From positions 1 to 13,584 of the forward strand of contig CBFIJI010000055.1 of NCBI GenBank assembly GCA_965662885.1: DNA of 13,584 nt, in the 5' to 3' direction. The stretch comes from CBFIJI01 sp965662885. GTDB taxonomy: Bacteria; Bacteroidota; Bacteroidia; Flavobacteriales; Flavobacteriaceae. Shown here piece by piece: positions 7,452-13,584 of the stretch (within the stretch, counting starts at the first letter, position 1; every line of letters starts with the position of its first letter). The notes beneath the pieces are model-generated. The model had not been told where the DNA came from and searched no databases. It saw only the letters and a program-made list of their open reading frames with translations. A program made the translations under genes and the position numbers.

Positions 7452-7480
7452 TTTGTGATTAAAAAAAAATTGTAGTTTTG
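7452..7480 (+). promoter_or_regulatory. Bacteroidota-type promoter upstream of the 7503 gene
   Basis: TTTG at 7452-7455 and TAGTTTTG at 7473-7480, a perfect TAnnTTTG, are 17 bases apart. The start of transcription would fall near 7487, giving a leader of about 16 bases that is nearly all A before the ATG at 7503, with no Shine-Dalgarno sequence. It should drive the 7503, DUF3822 and rsmD genes. Confidence 0.65.
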
Positions 7481-7502
7481 TTTAAGTCAAAAAAAAACAT
7501 CA

Positions 7503-8150
7503 ATGAAAATAGCAATACAAGTCGTTTTATGGGTTCTCGCCCTTTTCTTCACGTATAAGATTTATGATTCCATCAACGGACCTATTAAATTCAACCAAGT
7601 CAAAAACGAGCGCTATGCGAAAGTAATTGACCGTCTTAAAGATATTAGAATCGCACAGATTGCTCATAAAGACGTCAAAGGCATTTATGCAAACAATTTC
7701 GATAGTCTAGTAAAGTTTATTGATGAAGGTATTTTTACTTTAATTGAAAAAAGAGACTCCTCCTACCTCGAATATGATCGTACCTATCGTATTGACATGC
7801 TTCGTGAAGTCGTTGTTGTGGATACTTTGGGGTATGTTCCTGTTAAGGATTCTTTATTTGGTTCTTCTGAACGCTACAAAGATCTTGAAAAAGTACCTAT
7901 CAATGGAACAGACTCTTTGTTTCATATCAAATCTGCAATCATCAACAAAAACGGATATAAAGTTCCTGTATTTGAAGTTAAGGTGGCAAAAAACGTCATC
8001 CTTTTCGATCAAAACGAAGATTTAATTAAAATTGAAAATGAAACAGTATCAGTTGATGGTGTCAATGGATCTGCACTTATTTTAGGATCACTTGAAGATG
8101 TAAGTACAAATGGAAATTGGCCAACTATCTTTGATGCCAAAAAGCAATAA
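7503..8150 (+). CDS. Conserved hypothetical membrane-anchored protein
   Basis: I do not recognise a named family. The 215-residue protein starts with one hydrophobic segment at about residues 4-20 (AIQVVLWVLALFFTYKI) with no cleavage site, so it is probably anchored in the inner membrane. The remainder is polar: a charged, probably helical stretch at 30-75 (VKNERYAKVIDRLKDIRIAQ), then beta-rich sequence with repeated valines. Cysteine is absent throughout. It follows a strong-looking promoter and overlaps the DUF3822 start by 17 bases, so the two products may be made together. I have an impression that this gene pair recurs ahead of rsmD in flavobacteria, which would suggest a linked but unknown function. 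Confidence 0.7.
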   Translation: MKIAIQVVLWVLALFFTYKIYDSINGPIKFNQVKNERYAKVIDRLKDIRIAQIAHKDVKGIYANNFDSLVKFIDEGIFTLIEKRDSSYLEYDRTYRIDMLREVVVVDTLGYVPVKDSLFGSSERYKDLEKVPINGTDSLFHIKSAIINKNGYKVPVFEVKVAKNVILFDQNEDLIKIENETVSVDGVNGSALILGSLEDVSTNGNWPTIFDAKKQ

Positions 8151-8907
8151 TCATACACACATTAAAGATCTATCCATCCACAGTTTTGCGGATGGATTTT
8201 CTTTTTGTACCCATCCCTCCCCAAAATTCAGTTCCTTTTCAACCCTTAAAAAAACCCCACAAGAGCTTCTAAACACTTTTTTTGAAGAAGAGGAGTCCTT
8301 TTCACATATCAATTGGGTAAGTTTTGAATATCCTTCCTTGTTTGTTCCAGAGGTTTTGTATGATAACGACTACAAAGAACGTTATATGGAACATTTTACA
8401 ACGTATACCGATGCTTTCACCCTTCAAGCTGATTATTTGGAACAAGCCAAGCTTTACAATATTTATCCTCAAATAAAGGGCATTGAAAAGCAACTGACGA
8501 CCAATGGACAAACGGCCACTTTTTTACATGCCAATACTCTTCTCTTCAACGAGATCCTTTCGGAAGTCACTACGCTTATGGATGATGAAAAACGTTTTTA
8601 TATTCACCTTCAAAAAAACTGCTTTGATCTCTTTGTTTTCGAAGGAAAAAATTTACAACTCAGTAATCGATATGAAATAAATGAGGTTGATGAATTTCTG
8701 TATTACTTGTTCTTTGTCGTTGAACAATACCAACTGAAGGCAGATCAATTTACCCTGGTCTTTATGGGAAAATTTACCATTTTTAATCCTATTTATGAGG
8801 CAGTAAAAAACTATCATAAAACGGTACAATTTTTAAAATCAGCGTGCTCCGAATCCCTTTCTGTATTAGATCATCCAGCACCATTTTCCTTAAATCTTTC
8901 CATCTGA
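8134..8907 (+). CDS. DUF3822 family protein
   Basis: A 257-residue cytosolic-looking protein of the Bacteroidota family DUF3822, recognised by the opening LSIHSFADGFSFC (strand, turn, FSFC) and by its place next to rsmD. The fold is thought to resemble actin-like ATPases, but I cannot point to nucleotide-binding residues here. No signal peptide or membrane segment is seen. I chose the ATG at 8134 rather than the in-frame ATG at 8110, because it keeps the overlap with the upstream gene to 17 bases and still leaves residues ahead of the first family strand. The stop TGA (8905-8907) overlaps the rsmD ATG (8907) by one base, a sign of coupled translation. Function is unknown. Confidence 0.75.
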   Translation: MPKSNNHTHIKDLSIHSFADGFSFCTHPSPKFSSFSTLKKTPQELLNTFFEEEESFSHINWVSFEYPSLFVPEVLYDNDYKERYMEHFTTYTDAFTLQADYLEQAKLYNIYPQIKGIEKQLTTNGQTATFLHANTLLFNEILSEVTTLMDDEKRFYIHLQKNCFDLFVFEGKNLQLSNRYEINEVDEFLYYLFFVVEQYQLKADQFTLVFMGKFTIFNPIYEAVKNYHKTVQFLKSACSESLSVLDHPAPFSLNLSI

Positions 8908-9458
8908 TGAGAATCATCTCAGGCTCCCACAAAGGAAGAAGAATTACCGCACCTAAAAAACTACCCGTTCGCCCAACCACAGATCGTGCAAAAGAGGGAC
9001 TGTTTAATATTCTTCACCACCGAATTGAATGGGACAATTTGCGCGCATTGGATCTCTTTGCAGGAACTGGAAATATTAGCTATGAATTCGCTTCTAGAGG
9101 AGTTAATCAAATCTATGCAGTTGACCAAAATCGCTTTTGTGCGGAGTTTATTCGGAAAACAGCAGAAAATTTTGACTTTAACATCGACGTGATTCAAAGA
9201 GATGTCTATAAATTTGTGAAGGAACCTTTTCTACCCTTTGATCTCGTATTTGCTGATCCTCCCTATGATGTCCCTGAAAGTGATTATGAACTTCTGATTG
9301 ATAACATCATTAATAATAACTTTCTTTTGTCGGAAGGCTTACTGGTAGTAGAACATGATGAACACCACAACTTTACAGAACATCCAAGTTTCAGTTTTTC
9401 AAGAACTTACGGAAGTAGTCTATTTACTTTTTTTGAACAAAAAAATGCAGGCCGATAA
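8907..9458 (+). CDS. rsmD: 16S rRNA (guanine966-N2)-methyltransferase RsmD
   Basis: Methylates N2 of G966 in 16S rRNA of the small ribosomal subunit, using S-adenosylmethionine. The 183-residue product opens with MRIISGSHKGRRI, the usual RsmD start, and contains RPTTDRAKEGLFNIL (substrate and SAM contact), motif I DLFAGTGN, an acidic motif II (AVDQN) and the catalytic motif IV FADPPYD. The frame is open further upstream to 8844, but the ATG at 8907 matches the family start and overlaps the DUF3822 stop by one base. The last codons (Asn-Ala-Gly-Arg-stop) lie over the 3' end of rnpB, which runs on the other strand. Confidence 0.95.
   Translation: MRIISGSHKGRRITAPKKLPVRPTTDRAKEGLFNILHHRIEWDNLRALDLFAGTGNISYEFASRGVNQIYAVDQNRFCAEFIRKTAENFDFNIDVIQRDVYKFVKEPFLPFDLVFADPPYDVPESDYELLIDNIINNNFLLSEGLLVVEHDEHHNFTEHPSFSFSRTYGSSLFTFFEQKNAGR
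9428..9453 (-). terminator. T-run and AT hairpin ending rnpB
   Basis: Directly after the GC-rich 3' strand of P1 the minus strand has T7 (9445-9439), then TTTTTTTG-TT-CAAAAAAA, an 8-base-pair AT hairpin. This would stop rnpB transcription, all of it inside the coding end of rsmD. Confidence 0.4.
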
Positions 9459-9738
9459 GCCGGATTCTGTCGTGTCTTATCATTTATCTGGATGAACTAT
9501 TACTAATTCATTCTAGCCGCCTACCCTTCTACATTGAACGAGTGATTCTTAATTGCAGATATACTTGGCGTTGCACCGCATAGAGTTTACCTGGTTTCAC
9601 TACAGCCGAACTGTACATTCTTTCTGTTGCACTGGTCCTATCCGCCATGGCGGACGACGGGTGTTACCCGCTATGCTACTCTTTGGTGTCCGGACTTTCC
9701 TCTTCTTTAAAATTAAAAAAGCGATAAGATGGCCTGCA
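9446..9738 (-). ncRNA. rnpB: RNase P RNA (bacterial class A type)
   Basis: The catalytic RNA that trims the 5' leader of precursor tRNAs. On the minus strand it carries the universal blocks: GAGGAAAGTCCGGAC near the 5' end, CAGTGCAACAGAAAG, AAACCAGGTAAACTC and ACAGAATCCGGCTTATCGG near the 3' end. The ends were set by helix P1: GGCCTGCA at 9731-9738 pairs perfectly with TGCAGGCC at 9446-9453. P3 is CTTTTTT with AAAGAAG. At 293 bases it is compact: between CAGTGCAACAGAAAG and GTAAACTC only one short hairpin (TACAGTTCGGCTGTA, P12) remains, so P13 and P14 appear absent, as I recall for Bacteroidota. The 5' end lies about five bases after a TATTTTTG promoter element. Seven Ts follow the 3' end. 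Confidence 0.93.
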
Positions 9739-9742
9739 GGGG

Positions 9743-9750
9743 CAAAAATA
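9743..9750 (-). promoter_or_regulatory. rnpB promoter, -7 element
   Basis: TATTTTTG on the minus strand is an exact TAnnTTTG. It ends 5 bases before the 5' strand of P1, so the expected start of transcription lies close to the mature 5' end. The -33 region has only a T run (CTTTT) at the right distance. Confidence 0.6.
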
Positions 9751-9814
9751 GCCATTTGTTAATAATTAAAAGGGTTTTTTAGCAGCGAGGGGAAGAAATA
9801 AAAAATCCTATTTA

Positions 9815-9822
9815 TATATTTG
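9815..9822 (+). promoter_or_regulatory. dnaX promoter, -7 element
   Basis: TATATTTG is an exact TAnnTTTG, 17 bases before the dnaX ATG at 9840. Transcription would start near 9829, with a leader of about 11 bases. No TTTG is found at the -33 distance. It points away from the rnpB promoter in the same 101-base gap. Confidence 0.5.
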
Positions 9823-9839
9823 TTTGAGTTCTAATACGT

Positions 9840-10919
9840 ATGGAGACTTTTTTAGTATCGGCTTTAAAGTACCGCCCAAAAACTTTTGAAGAAGTAGTTG
9901 GACAACAGGCCATTACCAAAACTTTACAAAATGCCCTACAAACCAACCAATTGGCTCAAGCCCTTTTGTTTTGTGGACCACGAGGTGTTGGAAAAACCTC
10001 TTGTGCACGTATTTTAGCAAAAAACATCAACAGTAGTCAGGGAAATACAGAAGAGGAAGACTTTGCCTTCAATATTTTTGAGTTGGATGCAGCCTCCAAC
10101 AATACGGTAGACGACATTCGAAAGCTCAACGAACAAGTTCGAATTCCACCACAAATAGGTACCCATAAAATTTATATTATTGACGAGGCACACATGCTTT
10201 CTACAGCGGCCTTCAATGCCTTTTTAAAAACACTAGAAGAACCCCCTAAGCACGTCATCTTTATTTTAGCAACTACCGAGAAAAATAAAATAATCCCTAC
10301 CATTCTTTCCCGTTGTCAAGTTTATGACTTTAAAAGAATTGGTGTTAAAGACATTCAGCAATATTTAGGGGAGATTGCCACCGCAAATGGTTTGACCTTT
10401 GAAGAGGAAGCACTCTTTATGATTGCTCAAAAAGCTGATGGTGCCATGCGAGATGCACTGTCCTCCTTTGATCGAATGGTAAGTTTTACCAATGCCAATC
10501 TTTCGGTGGAATTGGTCGCAGAGAACTTAAATATGCTCGATTATAATACTTATATCGACACCACGCAAAAAATCCTTGCTCACGATATTCCTTCCCTGCT
10601 GATTGATTTAGACCATTTATTAAAAAAAGGCTTTGACGAACTTCAATTTATCAATGGCCTCGGAGAACATTTCAGGAATCTAATGCTTTGTAAAGACCCT
10701 AAAACAGCTACTCTTCTTGAAGTTGGTCAATCAATTAAGGAGAAATACAGCACACAGGCTGCACCCATCGATCCTGAACTTTTGCTTGATGCCCTAGAAC
10801 TAATCAATAGTAGCTCCTTAAATTATAGAAACAGTAAAAACAAAAGGCTACATATTGAACTTTGCATGATGCAATTAGCCTCCCTCCATTTTAATGGAGA
10901 AAAAAAAAAGGATTTATAA
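9840..10919 (+). CDS. dnaX: DNA polymerase III subunit gamma (zero-frame dnaX product; N-terminal part of tau)
   Basis: Clamp-loader ATPase that loads the sliding clamp during replication. Residues 1-220 are the AAA+ region: VSALKYRPKTFEEVVGQ (6-22), Walker A GPRGVGKT (46-53), Walker B YIIDEAHM (112-119), sensor 1 in LATTE (143-147) and the SRC motif (157-159). The four zinc-binding cysteines of E. coli DnaX, expected between the Walker A and B motifs, are absent; residues 62-76 are acidic and polar instead. The collar domain follows to about residue 350. The zero frame ends Gly-Glu-Lys-Lys-Lys-Asp-Leu and TAA at 10917-10919, directly after a 10-A run. Length 359 fits a gamma-like protein with ATPase and collar but without the polymerase- and helicase-binding C-terminus. 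The -1 frame supplies that missing part. Confidence 0.93.
   Translation: METFLVSALKYRPKTFEEVVGQQAITKTLQNALQTNQLAQALLFCGPRGVGKTSCARILAKNINSSQGNTEEEDFAFNIFELDAASNNTVDDIRKLNEQVRIPPQIGTHKIYIIDEAHMLSTAAFNAFLKTLEEPPKHVIFILATTEKNKIIPTILSRCQVYDFKRIGVKDIQQYLGEIATANGLTFEEEALFMIAQKADGAMRDALSSFDRMVSFTNANLSVELVAENLNMLDYNTYIDTTQKILAHDIPSLLIDLDHLLKKGFDELQFINGLGEHFRNLMLCKDPKTATLLEVGQSIKEKYSTQAAPIDPELLLDALELINSSSLNYRNSKNKRLHIELCMMQLASLHFNGEKKKDL
10884..10910 (+). promoter_or_regulatory. Candidate programmed frameshift site in dnaX
   Basis: The run A10 (10900-10909) plus G contains A AAA AAG at 10904-10910, in register with the zero frame (AAA 10905-10907, AAG 10908-10910). This is the heptamer used by E. coli dnaX. 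Slipping back one base leads to GGA at 10910 and an open frame to 11608. Just 5' lies a hairpin, CTCCAT (10884-10889), loop TTTA, ATGGAG (10894-10899), whose 3' arm includes GGAG, a Shine-Dalgarno-like sequence. Ribosomal slippage or RNA polymerase slippage on the A run would both fit. Confidence 0.7.
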
Positions 10920-11608
10920 TTCCAGCCAGCCACTTTAAGGAGCGTGTTTCATTATCAAATAAACCCCCTTTAAAAGAAGAAAGTCCACCACCTCCGAAAG
11001 TTAAGCAGAACGAAAATAAATCGGATGATTCCCAAAATGATCCTGTAAATGATTCCGAACAGCAAGTGACCACAACTTTGGAGAAAAAACCCGAAAAAAA
11101 GGAAGCTTCTCATGTTAAAGAACCCAAAATAACGTACAATAAACAACCGAATACGGTTTCAGGTTTTTCCCTTTCGAGTGTCTCGCTTAAAAAAAGTATA
11201 AAAAAGAAAGAGGTTGTTGAGCTCGATCCCAATGAACTTCCAAAAGATACATTTACAGGAAAAGAACTAGACGAATTTTGGAAAAATTATGCGTTAGATA
11301 AAATTAAAAAAGGCGAGAATAATATTGCTTCTATTTTACAAATGAACAGTCCACAACTTAAAGAGCAATTCACTATTCATTTTGAAGTCGCCAATCAACT
11401 CAACAAAGTGGAACTTTCGCGAGAAATGGAATACCTACTCCCAGCTTTAAAGAAGCATTTCAATAATTACAGTATTCTCCATAAAATACATATTGCAAAA
11501 ACCGTTAAAGTGGAGATGGCCTACTCCCCAAAAGAGAAATACGACCAATTACTAAAAATAAATCCTGAATTGGACCGATTAAGAAAAACCTTTGATCTTG
11601 AATTTTAA
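10910..11608 (+). CDS. dnaX: tau-specific C-terminal part of DnaX, read in the -1 frame
   Basis: This frame has no stop from 10910 to 11606 and no start of its own that would make sense: its first ATG lies deep in it, and the first 50 codons are needed for the family match. The join reads Gly-Glu-Lys-Lys-Lys-Gly-Phe-Ile-Ile-Pro-Ala-Ser-His-Phe; a GEKKK...FIIPAS(H/F)F join is what I remember from continuous flavobacterial DnaX. Then come a Pro/Lys/Glu/Asp-rich linker of about 90 residues and a folded domain of about 120 residues (FTGKELDEFW to the C-terminus), which should bind the polymerase alpha subunit and the replicative helicase. With the first 357 residues the full tau would have about 589 residues, a usual length. 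Alternatives are a homopolymer error in the assembly or a true frameshift mutation. Confidence 0.8.
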   Translation, partial: GFIIPASHFKERVSLSNKPPLKEESPPPPKVKQNENKSDDSQNDPVNDSEQQVTTTLEKKPEKKEASHVKEPKITYNKQPNTVSGFSLSSVSLKKSIKKKEVVELDPNELPKDTFTGKELDEFWKNYALDKIKKGENNIASILQMNSPQLKEQFTIHFEVANQLNKVELSREMEYLLPALKKHFNNYSILHKIHIAKTVKVEMAYSPKEKYDQLLKINPELDRLRKTFDLEF

Positions 11609-11617
11609 TCTTAAAAT

Positions 11618-12202
11618 ATGCTAGGACTCAAACTCCCTACCGATCCAAGATGGGTCAATATTGTCGAAAAAAATGTCTCTGAAATTCTAACTGATCACGC
11701 CTACTGCGAACAAAAAGCTGCAAGCAGTGCTATTTCATTGATCATTTCTTTTCCTGAAAAATCAGAATTAGTCAATGCCATGACGGAATTGGTCCAAGAA
11801 GAAATTAGTCACTTTAGAAGTGTTCACGACTTAATTGTAAAACGTGGGGAAACCTTAGGGAGAGAACGAAAAGATGAATATGTCAGAAAGGTTACCCGTT
11901 TTTTTCCTAAAGGAGACGCTAGAGAGGTACATTTGGTTCATCGCTTGCTTTATTGTGCTTTGATTGAAGCACGGAGCTGTGAGCGATTTCGTTTACTTTC
12001 TGAGGAATTAGAAGACCCTAAATTACGTCAGTTTTATAGAAAGCTCATGATTAGCGAAGCCAATCATTACACTCTTTTTATTTCCTTTGCTCGAAAATAT
12101 GCACCAAAACATATCGATGTGGAAGAACGTTGGCAAAATTTACTCGACTATGAGGCTACTCTTATGAAAGAACTCGGAAAAGAAGAAACCATCCACGGTT
12201 AA
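11618..12202 (+). CDS. miaE: tRNA 2-methylthio-N6-isopentenyladenosine hydroxylase-like protein
   Basis: A ferritin-like diiron monooxygenase that hydroxylates the isopentenyl group of ms2i6A at position 37 of tRNAs reading UNN codons, using oxygen. All six expected iron ligands are visible in the four-helix pattern: E31 (YCEQKA), E62 and H65 (EEISH), E117 (IEARSCERF), and E147 and H150 (SEANH). Length 194 is typical. It starts 9 bases after the dnaX -1-frame stop, so it may be on the dnaX message. Its stop overlaps the stop of the convergent ppx gene. The partner enzymes MiaA and MiaB are not in the window. An oxygen-dependent enzyme fits an aerobic organism. Confidence 0.9.
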   Translation: MLGLKLPTDPRWVNIVEKNVSEILTDHAYCEQKAASSAISLIISFPEKSELVNAMTELVQEEISHFRSVHDLIVKRGETLGRERKDEYVRKVTRFFPKGDAREVHLVHRLLYCALIEARSCERFRLLSEELEDPKLRQFYRKLMISEANHYTLFISFARKYAPKHIDVEERWQNLLDYEATLMKELGKEETIHG

Positions 12203-13080
12203 CCTTTTTTAATCATCTCTCGAACCATTCCGTCAGCAAGTCCCATTCTTGGAACATAAACCCCTAATGCATTACTAAACTTAAGGGCTTTTAAATAAAT
12301 TTCAGAGGCGGGAAGGATGACATCAGATCGATCTGGATTTAACCCTAAATCAATAATCCTTTCCTCATAGCTCATAGCAGCCATTTTATTGTACAGTGCA
12401 TTTAGTTTGACCAACGATATCGCTCCACCGTCTTTTTGATTAATCATCTTAAAGAGTTTGTTGATATTTCCTCCAGTCCCTAATAAATAGATTTTCTCAA
12501 AAGAAGCAGTATGTTTAATAATCCAAGATTCAAAATCTAACCATACCTGATTACTTACAAAATTATTGAGTAAGCGAATCGTTCCAATTTTAAATGACTT
12601 AGAGACCACCCTAACCCCATTTTTTAAGATACTTAGCTCCGTACTTCCTCCCCCAACATCAACACTTAGAAAGTTTTTCTTAATATCAATAAATTCATAA
12701 GGGTTAAGATTGGAAATGATCGCTGCTTCTTTTCGACCATCAATAATTTCAATTTTGATTCCTGTTTTTTCAGCCACCTCTTTAATTATTTCACTGTTGT
12801 TTTTGGCATCTCGAAGTGCAGAAGTGGCGTAGGCTAAATAGTTTTTAACTTGATGGACTTCCATCAACAACTTAAACGATTGCATTGATTTCAACATCAA
12901 TTCGATGTTTTTATCCGAAATAATACCCGAAGTAAAAGCGTCTTGACCTAATCGAACAGGTACACGAACTAAAGCGTTTTTTTTAAATTCTTGCCGATGT
13001 TCTGTTTTAATGACGTTGGCAATAAGCATTCTCATTGCGTTGGACCCGATATCAATAGCAGCATACTTCTTAAATTCCAT
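12199..13080 (-). CDS. ppx: Ppx/GppA family exopolyphosphatase or guanosine pentaphosphatase
   Basis: Releases orthophosphate from the ends of polyphosphate chains, or converts pppGpp to ppGpp; sequence alone does not separate these. The actin-like fold shows its two phosphate motifs, AIDIGSNAMRMLI (8-20) and VDVGGGSTELSI (140-151), ATSALRDA at 85-92, the likely catalytic glutamate in GRKEAA (E118), and a GTGGNINKL motif. At 293 residues it is the short two-domain form, lacking the C-terminal HD-like domains of the 510-residue E. coli Ppx. It begins 3 bases after the ppk stop, so the polyphosphate kinase and this phosphatase are made from one message, which supports the polyphosphate reading. 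It converges on miaE. Confidence 0.88.
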   Translation of the reverse strand: MEFKKYAAIDIGSNAMRMLIANVIKTEHRQEFKKNALVRVPVRLGQDAFTSGIISDKNIELMLKSMQSFKLLMEVHQVKNYLAYATSALRDAKNNSEIIKEVAEKTGIKIEIIDGRKEAAIISNLNPYEFIDIKKNFLSVDVGGGSTELSILKNGVRVVSKSFKIGTIRLLNNFVSNQVWLDFESWIIKHTASFEKIYLLGTGGNINKLFKMINQKDGGAISLVKLNALYNKMAAMSYEERIIDLGLNPDRSDVILPASEIYLKALKFSNALGVYVPRMGLADGMVREMIKKG

Positions 13081-13083
13081 AAA

Positions 13084-13584
13084 TCATTCTGATATTTGAC
13101 GATAATAATCATAAATAGCCCATTGGGAGCGAACAGGTGGGTCATTACTAGATGGAATATAATTCTGAGGATTTTTATTAATAATTCGAGCTTTGACGTT
13201 ATCACACCACGCAATATTAAATACATCGACAATCTGTTTTTGAAGTTCTTTGTCAAAAACTGGGGTACCTACTTCAACTCGATTATCAATATTCCGTGTC
13301 ATAAAATCAGCCGAAGAAAGAAAGACCTTTTTATCCCCACTGTTTTCAAAAATATAAATACGGGGGTGTTCTAAGAATTTGTCAACGATACTTTTTACTT
13401 CAATATGTTCACTCATCCCTTTCACTCCGGGGATTAAGCAACATACACCACGAACAATCATCTTAATCTTGACACCCGCATTGCTAGCCTCATAAAGTTT
13501 GTCTATTATTTTATAATTGGTGATTGCATTTAGCTTTAGATAGATACCACTAGGTCGATTATTTTTAGAATTTTCAATCTCTTG
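13084..13584 (-). CDS. ppk: Polyphosphate kinase 1, C-terminal part (gene cut by the window edge)
   Basis: Makes polyphosphate from ATP at the membrane. The frame is open from the window edge to the TGA at 13084-13086, 166 codons, all of the C-terminal catalytic region. Diagnostic stretches are IVRGVCCLIPGVKG, FLEHPRIYIFENSGDKKV and SSADFMTRNIDNRVEVGTPV, closely matching E. coli Ppk1. The histidine in LEHPR (13366-13368) corresponds to the second essential histidine of E. coli Ppk1 (H592); the autophosphorylated histidine would be beyond the edge. The Met at 13459-13461 is internal, not a start, because the codons upstream of it still match the family. The gene ends 3 bases before ppx. Confidence 0.95.
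   Translation of the reverse strand, partial: QEIENSKNNRPSGIYLKLNAITNYKIIDKLYEASNAGVKIKMIVRGVCCLIPGVKGMSEHIEVKSIVDKFLEHPRIYIFENSGDKKVFLSSADFMTRNIDNRVEVGTPVFDKELQKQIVDVFNIAWCDNVKARIINKNPQNYIPSSNDPPVRSQWAIYDYYRQISE

Noticed and set aside
8110..8133. Earlier ATG for the DUF3822 gene
   Set aside because: It would lengthen the overlap with the upstream gene to 41 bases and adds residues not needed by the family; 8134 is preferred, though not proven.
8844..8906. Upstream extension of rsmD
   Set aside because: MRIISGSHKG at 8907 is the usual start, and the extension lies wholly in the DUF3822 gene.
9553..9762. Plus-strand open frame of 69 codons
   Set aside because: It lies across rnpB on the opposite strand; the RNA structure explains the sequence.
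10899..10919. dnaX as a pseudogene with a frameshift mutation
   Set aside because: An exact in-register A AAA AAG heptamer at the break and a fully intact downstream domain fit programmed slippage better. A homopolymer assembly error remains possible.
11066..11608. A separate 180-residue gene starting at TTG/ATG-like codons at 11066
   Set aside because: The same frame is open back to 10910 and those upstream codons match the DnaX continuation, so this is the tau C-terminus.

Overview
The window looks like a stretch of chromosome from a Bacteroidota member, most likely the Flavobacteriia. The DNA is AT-rich. Ribosome binding sites are A-rich and mostly lack a Shine-Dalgarno sequence. Several start regions carry the Bacteroidota -7 promoter element TAnnTTTG. 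The gene set also fits: a DUF6428 ars cluster, DUF3822 next to rsmD, and a DnaX without zinc-binding cysteines. This placement is an inference from motifs, without any database search. I see no insertion sequence, phage, CRISPR array or tRNA.

Layout: (1) 36-710, a stand-alone M24 metallopeptidase. (2) 843-2354, an arsenic cluster: promoter with operator, arsR, a DUF6428 protein and a thioredoxin-type arsenate reductase, with no exporter gene behind it. (3) 2582-4640, a META-domain lipoprotein and a RetSat/CrtI-like FAD oxidoreductase that starts with TTG. (4) 4686-7411, minus strand: RecD-like helicase, kdsB (LPS Kdo activation) and a PlsC-like acyltransferase, probably one operon read leftward. 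(5) 7503-9458, plus strand: a membrane-anchored unknown protein, DUF3822 and rsmD, tightly packed behind a strong-looking promoter. (6) 9446-9738, minus strand: rnpB, the RNase P RNA, whose 3' end overlaps the end of rsmD. (7) 9840-11608, dnaX, split into two frames at a poly-A slippery site. (8) 11618-12202, miaE. (9) 12199-13584, minus strand: ppx and the 3' part of ppk, the polyphosphate pair.

Most genes are housekeeping: replication, tRNA and rRNA modification, RNase P, envelope lipids and LPS, and polyphosphate. The ars cluster is the accessory part.

The strongest observation is in dnaX. The zero frame ends at 10919, seven codons after a 10-A run begins, giving a 359-residue gamma-like protein. 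The -1 frame is open from the heptamer A AAA AAG to 11608 and encodes what reads as the tau-specific C-terminus, giving about 589 residues. This is the E. coli dnaX slippery heptamer with the outcome reversed: the unshifted product is short and the shifted one is long. A homopolymer assembly error is the main alternative.
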